NCBI GenBank assembly: GCA_017517765.1
Contig: JAFWYE010000006.1
Coordinates: forward strand, 558,001-622,000
Reading direction: 5' to 3'
Length of the DNA stretch: 64,000 bases
Source of the DNA: Bacilli bacterium
GTDB lineage: Bacteria > Bacillota_I > Bacilli_A > RFN20 > DUOF01
Positions 55,199 to 64,000 of the stretch are shown here, piece after piece. Each line of letters starts with the position of its first letter. Positions within the stretch are counted from its first letter, which is position 1. Below the pieces are notes generated by a model, which saw nothing but the letters and a program-made list of their open reading frames with translations, ran no database searches and was not told where the DNA came from. The translations under genes and the position numbers were made by a program.

Positions 55199-55855
55199 TC
55201 ACACCCTTTCTTCTACTAATTTTAGAATATAGTTTACAACTTCATCAAAACTCATATTCGTAGTATCAAGAACTATAGCATCTTCAACTTTAACTAAAGC
55301 CTTAGAAACATATGTATCAACATAATCTCTATGCTCTAAGTTCTTTAATACTTCTTCATAACTTGTTGTTATTCCTTTTTCAAGATTTTCCTTGTATCGT
55401 CTATCTGCTCTAACATTTAAATCTGCAACTTGATATATCTTTAATTCTGCATCTTTTAAAACAACTGAAGCAATATCTCTTCCATCCATAATTACTCCAC
55501 GTTTTTTTCCCATTTCTTGTTGTTTTTGAACCATTACGCTTCTAACAATTGGATTGGGAACTATTTTAGGAAGCATCTCATTTACTTCTTTTGTTCTAAT
55601 TTTTACAGTTACGTTTTCCCCATTTAAGAAAACTTCTTCATTAATATAACTGTAATCATAATTGCTATCTAATATATCTTGAATCTTTTTGTCATCACTA
55701 GGAGAAATCTTATTAACAACAAGCAAGTATGCAACACATCTATACATGCTTCCTGTATCTATATATGTATAACCCAGTTTCTTTGCTATAACTTTAGCCA
55801 CACTAGATTTTCCACTACCAGCTAAACCATCTATTGCAATGTTTATCTTTTTCAT
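55199..55855 (-). CDS. cmk: Cytidylate kinase
   Basis: Phosphorylates CMP and dCMP. 218 residues with P-loop G-L-A-G-S-G-K-S, lid segment R-x-D-R-R-Y and the CMP-binding D-G-R-D-I-A-S-V-V. ATG 55855 follows GGAGGG. It precedes der in one operon. Confidence 0.96.
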   Translation of the reverse strand: MKKINIAIDGLAGSGKSSVAKVIAKKLGYTYIDTGSMYRCVAYLLVVNKISPSDDKKIQDILDSNYDYSYINEEVFLNGENVTVKIRTKEVNEMLPKIVPNPIVRSVMVQKQQEMGKKRGVIMDGRDIASVVLKDAELKIYQVADLNVRADRRYKENLEKGITTSYEEVLKNLEHRDYVDTYVSKALVKVEDAIVLDTTNMSFDEVVNYILKLVEERV

Positions 55856-55869
55856 ATTCTCCCTCCTTA

Positions 55870-55902
55870 CAATAAAAAAGTACTTTAAAACTAAGTACTT
55901 TT
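55870..55902 (-). terminator. Terminator of the acidic tail-anchored protein gene
   Basis: AAAGTACTT, 6-base loop and AAGTACTTT followed by T-run on the minus strand. Confidence 0.8.
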
Positions 55903-56618
55903 TAACTTCTTAAAATAACAATTGATAGAGCAACACCAACAGCTACAATAACCATTAGTAATATCGCAAGTAATGTGATTGCTCTTCCATTAGTTTTTCT
56001 TATTTTTATATTAAGTTCTTTTCTAACATCAACACCTGTGCTTTGTTTGATGTTCTTTTGCATCATTTCTGCTGTATAGTTATCAGTTACAGGAGATCTT
56101 TTATGACCTCTTCTACTATCTCTTAATTCTTTTTGTCTTTCAAACTTTGCTCTTAGAATTTCTTCCGCCTTAAGTAATTTGTTATAACTTAAAGGTTGCT
56201 CTACCTCAGCATCATTCTTATCTTTAACCATTGGCAATTTTTTCTTTTCTTTTTTAGTCTTTGCCTTAGGTTCATCTTTTACAATGACTTTGTTTTCTAC
56301 AACCGGTTCTACTACAGGCTCAGTAACTGGTTGTTCAGTTTTTGCAGGAGCTACTGGAGGAGTATCAGTCAAATCAGTAAGTTCGAAATTGTCTCTCTCT
56401 TTATCGGAAAGATCACCTAAATCTTCAAGCTCAAAGTTCTCTTTCTCTTTGTCAGCTAAATCACCTAAGTCTTCAATAACAGCTTCTTTTTCTTTGTCAG
56501 AAAGATCACCCAAATCTTCTAGTTCAAAAGCATCCAAATCTAATCCATGGTGAGACATGTCAGTAGAATCTAACTCATCATATAATTTTTTATTCTTTTC
56601 AACACGTGATTTTCCCAT
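55902..56618 (-). CDS. Tail-anchored protein with acidic LGDLSDKEKE repeats
   Basis: 238 residues from ATG 56618 (GGAAGGTGAAG upstream). The N-terminal 65 residues carry about three copies of a 14-17 residue acidic unit, E-D-L-G-D-L-S-D-K-E-K-E, then a Pro/Val/Glu-rich linker and a basic KKEKKKL patch, a helical stretch (130-175), and a final membrane helix (about 215-235) with only a few residues after it. A cytoplasmic domain anchored at the C-terminus is implied. No family recognised. Compare the acidic repeat protein at 12134. Confidence 0.7.
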   Translation of the reverse strand: MGKSRVEKNKKLYDELDSTDMSHHGLDLDAFELEDLGDLSDKEKEAVIEDLGDLADKEKENFELEDLGDLSDKERDNFELTDLTDTPPVAPAKTEQPVTEPVVEPVVENKVIVKDEPKAKTKKEKKKLPMVKDKNDAEVEQPLSYNKLLKAEEILRAKFERQKELRDSRRGHKRSPVTDNYTAEMMQKNIKQSTGVDVRKELNIKIRKTNGRAITLLAILLMVIVAVGVALSIVILRS

Positions 56619-56730
56619 AAACTTCACCTTCCACATATAACTAATATAAGTATATTTTAAATTACCTTTTATTGCAAATAAATATTAGTTACTTTATAAT
56701 TTATTTTGTATCGGGAGGAGATATATAAAT

Positions 56731-56925
56731 ATGAAAAAAGCTGTTGTAAAAAAAGATGTTTGCATCGGTTGTGGCCTTTGCACATCAATAGCTAGCGAAG
56801 TATTTGGCTTCGGTGATGATGGTTTAGCAGAGAACATCGTTGGTGGAGAAGTTCCAGCAGGAAGTGAAGATGCTGTTAAAGAAGCGGCTGAATCTTGTCC
56901 AGTAAATGCTATTGAAACTGAATAA
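56731..56925 (+). CDS. Ferredoxin, single [4Fe-4S] type
   Basis: 64-residue electron carrier. Cluster ligands C-I-G-C-G-L-C and distal C-P-V-N-A-I. Strong GGGAGGAG site 10 bases before the ATG. It is monocistronic, with a bidirectional terminator shared with pgsA. Physiological partner cannot be read from the neighbourhood. Confidence 0.92.
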   Translation: MKKAVVKKDVCIGCGLCTSIASEVFGFGDDGLAENIVGGEVPAGSEDAVKEAAESCPVNAIETE

Positions 56926-56939
56926 GTAAGATAAAGAAA

Positions 56940-56963
56940 AAAGAGGACTTCGGTCCTCTTTTG
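56940..56963. terminator. Bidirectional terminator between ferredoxin and pgsA
   Basis: AGAGGAC, TTCG tetraloop and GTCCTCT with T on both sides. Confidence 0.9.
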
Positions 56964-56965
56964 TT

Positions 56966-57574
56966 TTAAGCAATTACCTCTTTTGGATTTTTATTATCCT
57001 TGGTTAAAATAAGGTAGAACATACGACAATATAAAACAAATGCCATAATCATAACTCCCCCACATATAGCTCCAACTATATCAGCATATATATTATCTAT
57101 AGTTGGGAATAAAAATAATATAATCATTGACCCATATACTACAGCAGTACAAACCTTTCCATACCACTTAGCACTATTAACAACATTTTTCTTCTTAAAT
57201 GTTATTAATCCTAGTATGAATTGTGTAGACTCTTTTACAGCCATTAAAGCAACTAGGGCATACATCCAAACATGATTAATAGCTATGCAAACAATCAATC
57301 CTAATTGTGTTAGTTTGTCTGCCACTGGATCAATAAATTTTCCAAAGTCTGTAATCATATTGAACTTTCTAGCAATGAATCCATCAGCAACATCTGTTAA
57401 TCCAGAAACAAATACCATTGCAGTAGCAACAAGATACTCTTGCTTAATTGCATAAAAATATACAATTGCAGGTACCAACAAAATTCTAATATAACTCAAA
57501 ATGTTAGGAATGGTAAAAAAATCTTCAAAGTGTAATCTATCTCTTATTCTAGGTGCATTTTTTTCTTTTGCCAC
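56966..57574 (-). CDS. pgsA: CDP-diacylglycerol-glycerol-3-phosphate phosphatidyltransferase
   Basis: Makes phosphatidylglycerol phosphate, the first committed step to phosphatidylglycerol, the lipid donor for Lgt. 202 residues, four or more membrane helices, CDP-alcohol motif D-V-A-D-G-F-I-A-R with G-K-F-I-D-P-V-A-D-K. GTG start (57574) behind AGGAGGG. A 170-base gap to the divergent tgt holds only promoter-like AT sequence. Confidence 0.93.
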   Translation of the reverse strand: MAKEKNAPRIRDRLHFEDFFTIPNILSYIRILLVPAIVYFYAIKQEYLVATAMVFVSGLTDVADGFIARKFNMITDFGKFIDPVADKLTQLGLIVCIAINHVWMYALVALMAVKESTQFILGLITFKKKNVVNSAKWYGKVCTAVVYGSMIILFLFPTIDNIYADIVGAICGGVMIMAFVLYCRMFYLILTKDNKNPKEVIA

Positions 57575-57744
57575 AAGAATACCCTCCTTTCATTGTGAAA
57601 CGCTTAAAATTATAGCACCATTCTTTTTTTTAATCAAACAAGTACTTAGTTTATAGTTAATTTTTATTAAAATCCCTCTCTCAATATTGTTTTAGTTTAT
57701 TTTTTTATAAATTTCATTTATATTATTTAGTGGATGTGATTTAG

Positions 57745-58893
<1,149 letters not shown>

Positions 58894-58894
58894 T

Positions 58895-59914
58895 ATGAGA
58901 ACAGATGATTTTGATTATTTTTTACCAGAAGAACTAATTGCACAAACTCCTCTTTTGAAAAGAGAAACATCTAGATTATTAGTTTTAGATAAGCAAACAG
59001 GGAAATATGAAGATAAACATTTCTATGATATTGTAGATTATCTTAATCCTGGTGACATTCTAGTTAGAAATAACACTAAAGTTATCCCGGCAAGAATATT
59101 TGGAACTAAAAAAGATACAGGAGCTCATGTTGAAGTTCTTATCTTAAAAGAAATAAATGACACACATGAGTGCTTAGTAGGCAATGCTAGAGTTGTTAAA
59201 GTTGGAACAGAAATAATATTTAGTGATAAATTAAAAGCTACTTGTCTTGAAATAAAAGATGAAGGCATAAGAATTTTAAAATTTGAGTCTAAGGGAATCT
59301 TTTTAGAGGTTTTAAATGAAGTTGGTAATATGCCACTCCCTCCATATATAAAAGAAAAACTTGAAGATAAAGATAGATATCAAACTGTATATGCTAAATA
59401 TAATGGTAGCGCTGCTGCTCCTACTGCAGGATTGCACTTTACTAATGATTTGTTTAAAAAATTAAAAGATAAAGGGGTTGAAGTTCTAGATGTCACCCTT
59501 CATGTGGGATTAGGGACGTTTAGGCCGGTTAAAGTAGATGATGTAAAGAATCATGTTATGCATAAAGAAGAATATTTTATGACAAAAGAAGTCGCAGACA
59601 AACTTAATAAGGCAAAAAAAGAAAATAAGCGTATAATTGCTATTGGTACTACTTCTACTAGAGTATTAGAAACAGTAATGAATAAGTATGGCGAGTTCAA
59701 AGAATGTCATGAGGAAAGTGATATATTTATTTATCCCGGATATGAATTTAAAGCTATTACTTCTTTAATCACTAATTTCCATTTACCTAAATCAACACTA
59801 ATTATGTTAGTTAGTGCTCTAGCAGGAAAAGAAAATATTATGGAGGCATATAAACATGCAGTAGATGAGAAATATAGATTCTTCTCATTTGGCGATGCAA
59901 TGTTTATAAAATAA
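58895..59914 (+). CDS. queA: SAM:tRNA ribosyltransferase-isomerase
   Basis: Adds the epoxycyclopentanediol moiety from SAM to preQ1-tRNA. 339 residues beginning with the family pattern [12 protein letters not shown] and including [10 protein letters not shown] and [10 protein letters not shown]. Middle gene of the queuosine operon. Confidence 0.96.
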   Translation: MRTDDFDYFLPEELIAQTPLLKRETSRLLVLDKQTGKYEDKHFYDIVDYLNPGDILVRNNTKVIPARIFGTKKDTGAHVEVLILKEINDTHECLVGNARVVKVGTEIIFSDKLKATCLEIKDEGIRILKFESKGIFLEVLNEVGNMPLPPYIKEKLEDKDRYQTVYAKYNGSAAAPTAGLHFTNDLFKKLKDKGVEVLDVTLHVGLGTFRPVKVDDVKNHVMHKEEYFMTKEVADKLNKAKKENKRIIAIGTTSTRVLETVMNKYGEFKECHEESDIFIYPGYEFKAITSLITNFHLPKSTLIMLVSALAGKENIMEAYKHAVDEKYRFFSFGDAMFIK

Positions 59915-59916
59915 TT

Positions 59917-60549
59917 ATGAGAGTATTTACTAATTATCAAAAATTTTTAAAGCAAATCGAAGAAGTAAAGAAACTTGATTATAAACCTTCGCTTCTATTA
60001 CACTCATGTTGTGCTCCTTGCTCTTGCTACCCTCTTCTTATTTTAAAAGATTATTTTGATATAACTATTTTTTATAACAATTCAAATATATATCCTGAAA
60101 GTGAATTCGAACTAAGGTACGATACACTATGTGAATATGTAAATAAAATAAATAATGAATATGACTCTAATATAAAAATAATTAAACAGTCATATGACAA
60201 TGAATCCTTTAACGCTATCTTAGAAAAAAGAAAAGATGATAAGGAAGGAAAAGTTCGTTGTTTTATGTGTTATTCGCTTAGATATAAAGAATTATGTGAG
60301 TACGCTTCAAAAAATAATTTTGAATATGTATGTTCAGTAATGACTATATCTAGGCAAAAAAATGAAGAAATGATTAACAAAATTTTAGAGGGTTATGCCT
60401 CTAAATATAACAATTTAACTTATTTATATAGCAATTTCAAAAAAGATAAAGGCTTAGAAAAAGCTCAACAAATAATTAAAGAGACCAAGATGTATTCGCA
60501 AAACTATTGTGGATGTAAATTCTCTATAAGAGAAAACATAGAGCATTAA
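59917..60549 (+). CDS. queH: Epoxyqueuosine reductase QueH
   Basis: Last step of queuosine synthesis in organisms without QueG. 210 residues of the DUF208 family with C-C-A-P-C-S-C-Y near residue 31, C-F-M-C, and C-terminal N-Y-C-G-C-K-F-S. It begins two bases after queA. No preQ0/preQ1 synthesis genes are in the window, so the precursor must be made elsewhere or taken up. Confidence 0.92.
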   Translation: MRVFTNYQKFLKQIEEVKKLDYKPSLLLHSCCAPCSCYPLLILKDYFDITIFYNNSNIYPESEFELRYDTLCEYVNKINNEYDSNIKIIKQSYDNESFNAILEKRKDDKEGKVRCFMCYSLRYKELCEYASKNNFEYVCSVMTISRQKNEEMINKILEGYASKYNNLTYLYSNFKKDKGLEKAQQIIKETKMYSQNYCGCKFSIRENIEH

Positions 60550-60562
60550 TCTCCACATATTC

Positions 60563-60583
60563 GACCTTCTAAGGTCTCTTTTT
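60563..60583 (+). terminator. Terminator of the queuosine operon
   Basis: GACC-TTCTAA-GGTC hairpin followed by TCTTTTT. Confidence 0.65.
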
Positions 60584-60585
60584 GC

Positions 60586-60614
60586 TTGAGAAGTTAATTA
60601 AGTCAAGGTATAAT
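60586..60614 (+). promoter_or_regulatory. Promoter of the 60640 gene pair
   Basis: TTGAGA (60586-60591), 17-base spacer, TATAAT (60609-60614); GGAGGTGA precedes the ATG. Confidence 0.65.
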
Positions 60615-60639
60615 GAAAGTAACTGGAGGTGACTCTATT

Positions 60640-61236
60640 ATGAATAAGCAATTAAAGCGTGCACAATGTCTTGAAAGTGTATATTCTATTAGCCCCGCTA
60701 CTTTAGAGTCATCTGGACGTTATATTAAAGCACTTAGACACTCATATGGTTTAACTAGTAATGAAACCGAAAAAGTAAAATATGAATATAAATTAACTAG
60801 GTCTCTTCAAAAGCATATAATGCTACTTCAAGAAACAATTATTTCTAGTGCAGGAAAATCTCCTAGTAAGAAAATAGATGCATCTACTGCTAGAAAATTA
60901 ACAGGATTAACCAAATCTGTAGTAGCAATAAGCGATGGAAAGCATAGTTATGTTGATGTTGATTCATTAAGAAATATGAAAGTTTTAGATAAAGCAGTAG
61001 TACTTAAAAAAGATGTTGTATTGCCAATTAAAGTTAAATCTAGTGATAGAAAATATAATTTCAATGCTCAAATTATATTATCTAAAAATAATGTATTAAG
61101 TTATGCATCTAACGAAATGGCTTATGAAGAAAATTATGGAAAGTTATACAGACAAACAAGAATCGAAAGATTTGGAAAAGGCATAAAACACAATGAAGTG
61201 ATAGAAAAGGCAAAAGCCGCTAGTGTAAGAAGATAA
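60640..61236 (+). CDS. Unknown protein upstream of a DUF1292 gene
   Basis: 198 residues from ATG 60640 (GGAGGTGA upstream). A helical N-terminal half (residues 1-75, many Arg/Lys) and a beta-rich C-terminal half with D-A-S-T-A-R-K-L-T-G. No signal peptide or membrane span. Not recognised. Co-transcribed with the DUF1292 gene. Confidence 0.65.
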   Translation: MNKQLKRAQCLESVYSISPATLESSGRYIKALRHSYGLTSNETEKVKYEYKLTRSLQKHIMLLQETIISSAGKSPSKKIDASTARKLTGLTKSVVAISDGKHSYVDVDSLRNMKVLDKAVVLKKDVVLPIKVKSSDRKYNFNAQIILSKNNVLSYASNEMAYEENYGKLYRQTRIERFGKGIKHNEVIEKAKAASVRR

Positions 61237-61248
61237 GGAGTGATGTAG

Positions 61249-61545
61249 ATGGATGATTACAGCTTCACAATAATAAATGAACAAGGGATGGAAGTTAAAT
61301 GTGATGTTATCTCTGTTGTAAGTGATAATGAAACTAATCAAGTATATGTTGTATATACAGATTACTTGTTAACTAAAACCAACAAGTTTAGAATTCTTAT
61401 TTCTGAGTTAGTCGAAGAAAATGGAGATTACTCCCTAAAAGATATAAATGATCAACACAAACTAGATGAAATAAAAAACACATCACTTACACTTCATGCT
61501 AAAGCATATCAAAGATTACAAGAAAAATATAAAGATTTAGATTAA
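61249..61545 (+). CDS. DUF1292 family protein (YrzB-like)
   Basis: 98 residues with the DUF1292 pattern: E-Q-G-M-E-V-K-C-D-V-I-S-V-V-S-D-x-E-T-N-Q-V-Y-V. In Firmicutes it often lies near ruvX/yrrK-type genes; role unknown. Starts 12 bases after its neighbour, behind AAGGAGTGATG. Confidence 0.75.
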   Translation: MDDYSFTIINEQGMEVKCDVISVVSDNETNQVYVVYTDYLLTKTNKFRILISELVEENGDYSLKDINDQHKLDEIKNTSLTLHAKAYQRLQEKYKDLD

Positions 61546-61546
61546 G

Positions 61547-61567
61547 GCGAGAAATCGCCTTTTTCTT
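61547..61567. terminator. Terminator of the DUF1292 gene (convergent with spmB)
   Basis: GGCGA, GAAA loop and TCGCC with T on the plus strand. Confidence 0.85.
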
Positions 61568-61569
61568 TT

Positions 61570-62094
61570 TTAAAATCCTAAAAACACAATTGATAAAACA
61601 ATGCCAATACCTATTCCTACAACATCTGCAATCAGTCCAGATTTAAGGGCATGCTTCCACCTCGTTACTCCTATACTAGAAAAATAAAGAGATAAAACAT
61701 ATAAAGTAGTATCAGTACTTCCCTGTATTACACTTCCTACTTTACATACTAAAGAATCCGCCCCATATTCGCTACAGACACTTGAAAAAACACTAATAGA
61801 GGCACTACCTGAAATTGGTCTAAATAAAATAAGAGGGATAAGTTCACTACTACTTTTATCTATATTAAAAACATTTGCAATAAGACTCCCAAAATCGCTG
61901 ATAATGCCACATCCCCTTAGCACTCCAACAATCCCAAGTGTTGCTAAAAGTGTGGGAAAAACTTCAATAACTAATCCCATCCCCTCTTTTGCTCCTTTTA
62001 AAAAAGAGTCATATGCATTTATTTTTTTTATGCTCGCTATAATTAAAGTAAAAACTAATATAAATGGAATAATAAAATAACTAACACTAATCAT
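61570..62094 (-). CDS. spmB: Spore maturation protein B
   Basis: Nucleoside-recognition-domain (Gate) membrane protein, which with SpmA is needed for proper spore-core dehydration in Bacillus and Clostridium. 174 residues from ATG 62094 (TAGGAGAAAAG upstream), about five membrane helices, with A-K-E-G-M-G-L-V-I-E-V-F-P-T and F-R-P-I-S-G-S-A-S. The start overlaps spmA by 8 bases. Confidence 0.92.
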   Translation of the reverse strand: MISVSYFIIPFILVFTLIIASIKKINAYDSFLKGAKEGMGLVIEVFPTLLATLGIVGVLRGCGIISDFGSLIANVFNIDKSSSELIPLILFRPISGSASISVFSSVCSEYGADSLVCKVGSVIQGSTDTTLYVLSLYFSSIGVTRWKHALKSGLIADVVGIGIGIVLSIVFLGF

Positions 62095-62665
62095 TTTCTT
62101 TTCTCCTAAAATAATAGTCACTAATAAGACCAGCTAGACATGAAAAGAAAGTTGCAATAATTGGCAAAAATATCATATCGCTAGGGTTGTTGCTACCTAA
62201 TGCACTTCTAATGGAGATAACGGTAGTAGGTATAATTGTTACTCCTGCTGTATTTAAAACTAGAAATGTCACCATCTCATTTGTAGCCTCTTTTTTATCC
62301 CCTTCATTTAATTCCTGCATTCTCTTTATTGCTTTTAATCCACTAGGAGTTGCCCCATACCCTAGCCCCAACATGTTAGACACGATATTAGTAGATACAT
62401 AATCAAGTGCTAATTCATCTTTAAACTTAGGCATAATTAAAGTAAAAAGAGGTCTAATTTTTTTAGACATCCATCTAATAAAGCCCACATCAGTTAAAAT
62501 ATTCATAATGCCATTCCAAAAACATGCACTGCTGACTAAAGTAATAAGTAAACTAACACTTTCTTTTGGAACATTCAAAATTGCATTTGAAACATTACTA
62601 ATTCTCCCAGTAAATGCCCCATAAATAATAGAAATAAAAAAGATACTAATCCAAATAATGTTCAT
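62087..62665 (-). CDS. spmA: Spore maturation protein A
   Basis: Partner of SpmB. 192 residues, about five helices, with C-F-W-N-G-I-M and N-M-L-G-L-G-Y-G-A-T-P-S-G-L-K-A. First of the overlapping spmA-spmB pair. A CATATATT box about 20 bases before the ATG resembles a sigma-E -10, but the -35 is weak. Confidence 0.93.
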   Translation of the reverse strand: MNIIWISIFFISIIYGAFTGRISNVSNAILNVPKESVSLLITLVSSACFWNGIMNILTDVGFIRWMSKKIRPLFTLIMPKFKDELALDYVSTNIVSNMLGLGYGATPSGLKAIKRMQELNEGDKKEATNEMVTFLVLNTAGVTIIPTTVISIRSALGSNNPSDMIFLPIIATFFSCLAGLISDYYFRRKEND

Positions 62666-62706
62666 TTTATCACCTAGAACAATATATGAATTTGTATCTT
62701 TATTTA

Positions 62707-64000
62707 TTATTTCTTCTTTGAAGTAACACTTCTTCTAGAAAATACTTTTGTGATTCTATCAAAATGAGTATCTAAATAAGATAAATATTTATTAAACTCT
62801 TCTTTAGCACTACTTGTCTTAGTAAGTGACAATTCTCTTGCCACTTCTTCGCTTATTTTATTTTGCAAATATAATTTATTAAGTTCTTCTAAGTTATCTT
62901 GAGACTTTTTATCTCTGCTTGGATTAATTTTATTTTTCAATATAGCAAGATATCTATCTTTATCTTCACCTTTGTTAACAAACTCCACTAATTCCTCAAG
63001 AGAATATTTTCTTAGTCCTTCCATAGTTACTTCATATTCATAGGTTAGTGACTTATATTTCCTTTTAAACTCATCTACCCCAACAAGCTCAATATAATGT
63101 TTATCAACAACTCTTTCAAAGATGGAATCCAAATCACTAGGCCTCTTACTAGAATCTATTCTTTCAATACTGTGATAATATTTTAAAGAACTCTCGATTT
63201 TTGATAGACTTGCTTTTTTCTCTTTAACTGACTTTTTACCATTATCCAACCCAAAGAAAGCATCTGTTAATAATTTAGCTTTAAACTCCGTATCAAACTC
63301 ATAACTAAAGTAATCATAATTATCTTTGTAGTATTCATCTCCTAGAATTTCTTTTATAATCTCATCTTTAGCATAATAGTTAATATCATAATCATCTTCA
63401 AAATTAGCTTCTTCGATATTCTTGAACTGTATAGCGTGATTTATTTCATGATGCAAAGTCTTAATCATATTATAAACACTTCTATTGTGACCATTATATA
63501 AGCTAACCCTTTTTAAATCTTTATTCTCACAACCATAAGTATCTTTATCTTTGCTATAATCAAAAACCTCAACAGAGTAATCATTTAATCCATTGTTTTT
63601 TAAAACCTTTAGTGCATACATTTTTATTGCAAGCATATCCTCAATAGATAACTCACTCCTGTTTTTGTCTTTTAAAGATACAATATGTTCCTCTAAATTA
63701 TCTTTAGAGAGAATCTTTAATAATTTGTATTCATCCTTTTGATCATATGTATATTTTTTAAATGCACTCTTTTCAAGAAGAATTTTAGTATCCATATTAA
63801 TCTTTAACTTATCCATAACTTCTTTATGAGTAAAATAGTTACTAGAAATCATAGACATAGATAGTATATCTTCATTAAAAGCACTTACTACTGCATCAAC
63901 ATCTTTCTCACTAAATTCGTTTGAATAATTAAATGAGGGAATCTCTACAATTAAATTTCTTAGCCTAAAATAAGTATCTTCAAAGAAATTAGACTTAACA
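62707..64000 (-). CDS. Protein with HExxH motif (partial, cut by right edge)
   Basis: The frame is open from the right edge (64000) to the stop at 62707, so the gene starts outside the window; an internal ATG at 63858 is not the real start, since the 47 upstream codons are open and have coding character. At least 430 residues, charged, no obvious signal in the visible part. A zinc-peptidase-like H-E-I-N-H lies near codon 185 of the visible frame (T-L-H-H-E-I-N-H-A-I-Q). The C-terminal half is helical and Lys/Glu-rich and ends with R-R-S-V-T-S-K-K-K. Family not recognised; a membrane-independent metallopeptidase is possible. Confidence 0.7.
   Translation of the reverse strand, partial: VKSNFFEDTYFRLRNLIVEIPSFNYSNEFSEKDVDAVVSAFNEDILSMSMISSNYFTHKEVMDKLKINMDTKILLEKSAFKKYTYDQKDEYKLLKILSKDNLEEHIVSLKDKNRSELSIEDMLAIKMYALKVLKNNGLNDYSVEVFDYSKDKDTYGCENKDLKRVSLYNGHNRSVYNMIKTLHHEINHAIQFKNIEEANFEDDYDINYYAKDEIIKEILGDEYYKDNYDYFSYEFDTEFKAKLLTDAFFGLDNGKKSVKEKKASLSKIESSLKYYHSIERIDSSKRPSDLDSIFERVVDKHYIELVGVDEFKRKYKSLTYEYEVTMEGLRKYSLEELVEFVNKGEDKDRYLAILKNKINPSRDKKSQDNLEELNKLYLQNKISEEVARELSLTKTSSAKEEFNKYLSYLDTHFDRITKVFSRRSVTSKKK

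Overview
The window is about 64 kb of AT-rich bacterial chromosome with the standard bacterial code. RF2 (prfB) is present, and TGA is used as a stop, for example in the ATGA overlap at 50075-50078. Gene content and order point to a Bacilli-type Firmicute of an endospore-forming lineage with a compact genome. The supporting genes are spoIIQ, spoIVA, spmA/spmB, a spoVIF-like gene, whiA, comFA/comFC, and secA-prfB-yvjA(YitT)-ctpB-uvrB in an order like that of Bacillus subtilis. An uncultured gut Bacilli lineage (RF39/RFN20-like) would fit, but this is inference. I saw no tRNA, rRNA, CRISPR array, insertion sequence, integrase or relaxase.

Layout. 1-5.1 kb: lgt (cut by the left edge), uvrA, folA-thyA. 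5.2-10.9 kb: a U32 peptidase-family protein, a large hydrolase fused to a multi-pass membrane module, and two small possible surface proteins. 10.9-18.2 kb: an M20 peptidase, an acidic repeat protein, trpS with a leader-peptide attenuator, an ASCH-HIT fusion, a phospholipase D family protein and an RlmD-type methyltransferase. 18.3-25.5 kb: a VirD4-type coupling ATPase, ppdK, whiA, a SUKH-like protein and a small membrane protein. 25.6-36.3 kb: secG, the secA-prfB-yitT-ctpB-uvrB operon, cspA, comFA-comFC and a divergent yigZ. 36.3-46.8 kb: two pilin-like membrane proteins, spoIIQ, rpiB, typA and a VirB6/PrgI/VirB4-like operon. 46.9-53.8 kb: spoIVA, four unknown genes, a membrane-enzyme trio and spoVIF. 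53.9-64 kb: der, cmk, a tail-anchored acidic repeat protein, ferredoxin, pgsA, tgt-queA-queH, two small genes, spmAB and an HExxH protein cut by the right edge.

The most striking feature is a type IV secretion-like machine. It comprises a coupling ATPase, VirB4 ATPase, VirB6-like channel, PrgI-like protein and two proteins with VirB2-like C-terminal membrane pairs. It is split over three loci among housekeeping and sporulation genes, with no relaxase or mobility gene in view. Its promoters look vegetative (sigma-A type). Two of them, and the promoter of a nearby four-gene unknown operon, carry long AT-rich palindromes over the -10 box. By contrast, spoIIQ and spoIVA have recognisable sigma-F-like and sigma-E-like promoters. 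trpS is preceded by a short ORF with tandem Trp codons and by mutually compatible hairpins, which suggests ribosome-mediated attenuation rather than the T-box usual in Firmicutes.

No stretch longer than 300 bases lacks a gene. The longest gap, the trpS leader (about 296 bases), is described below.
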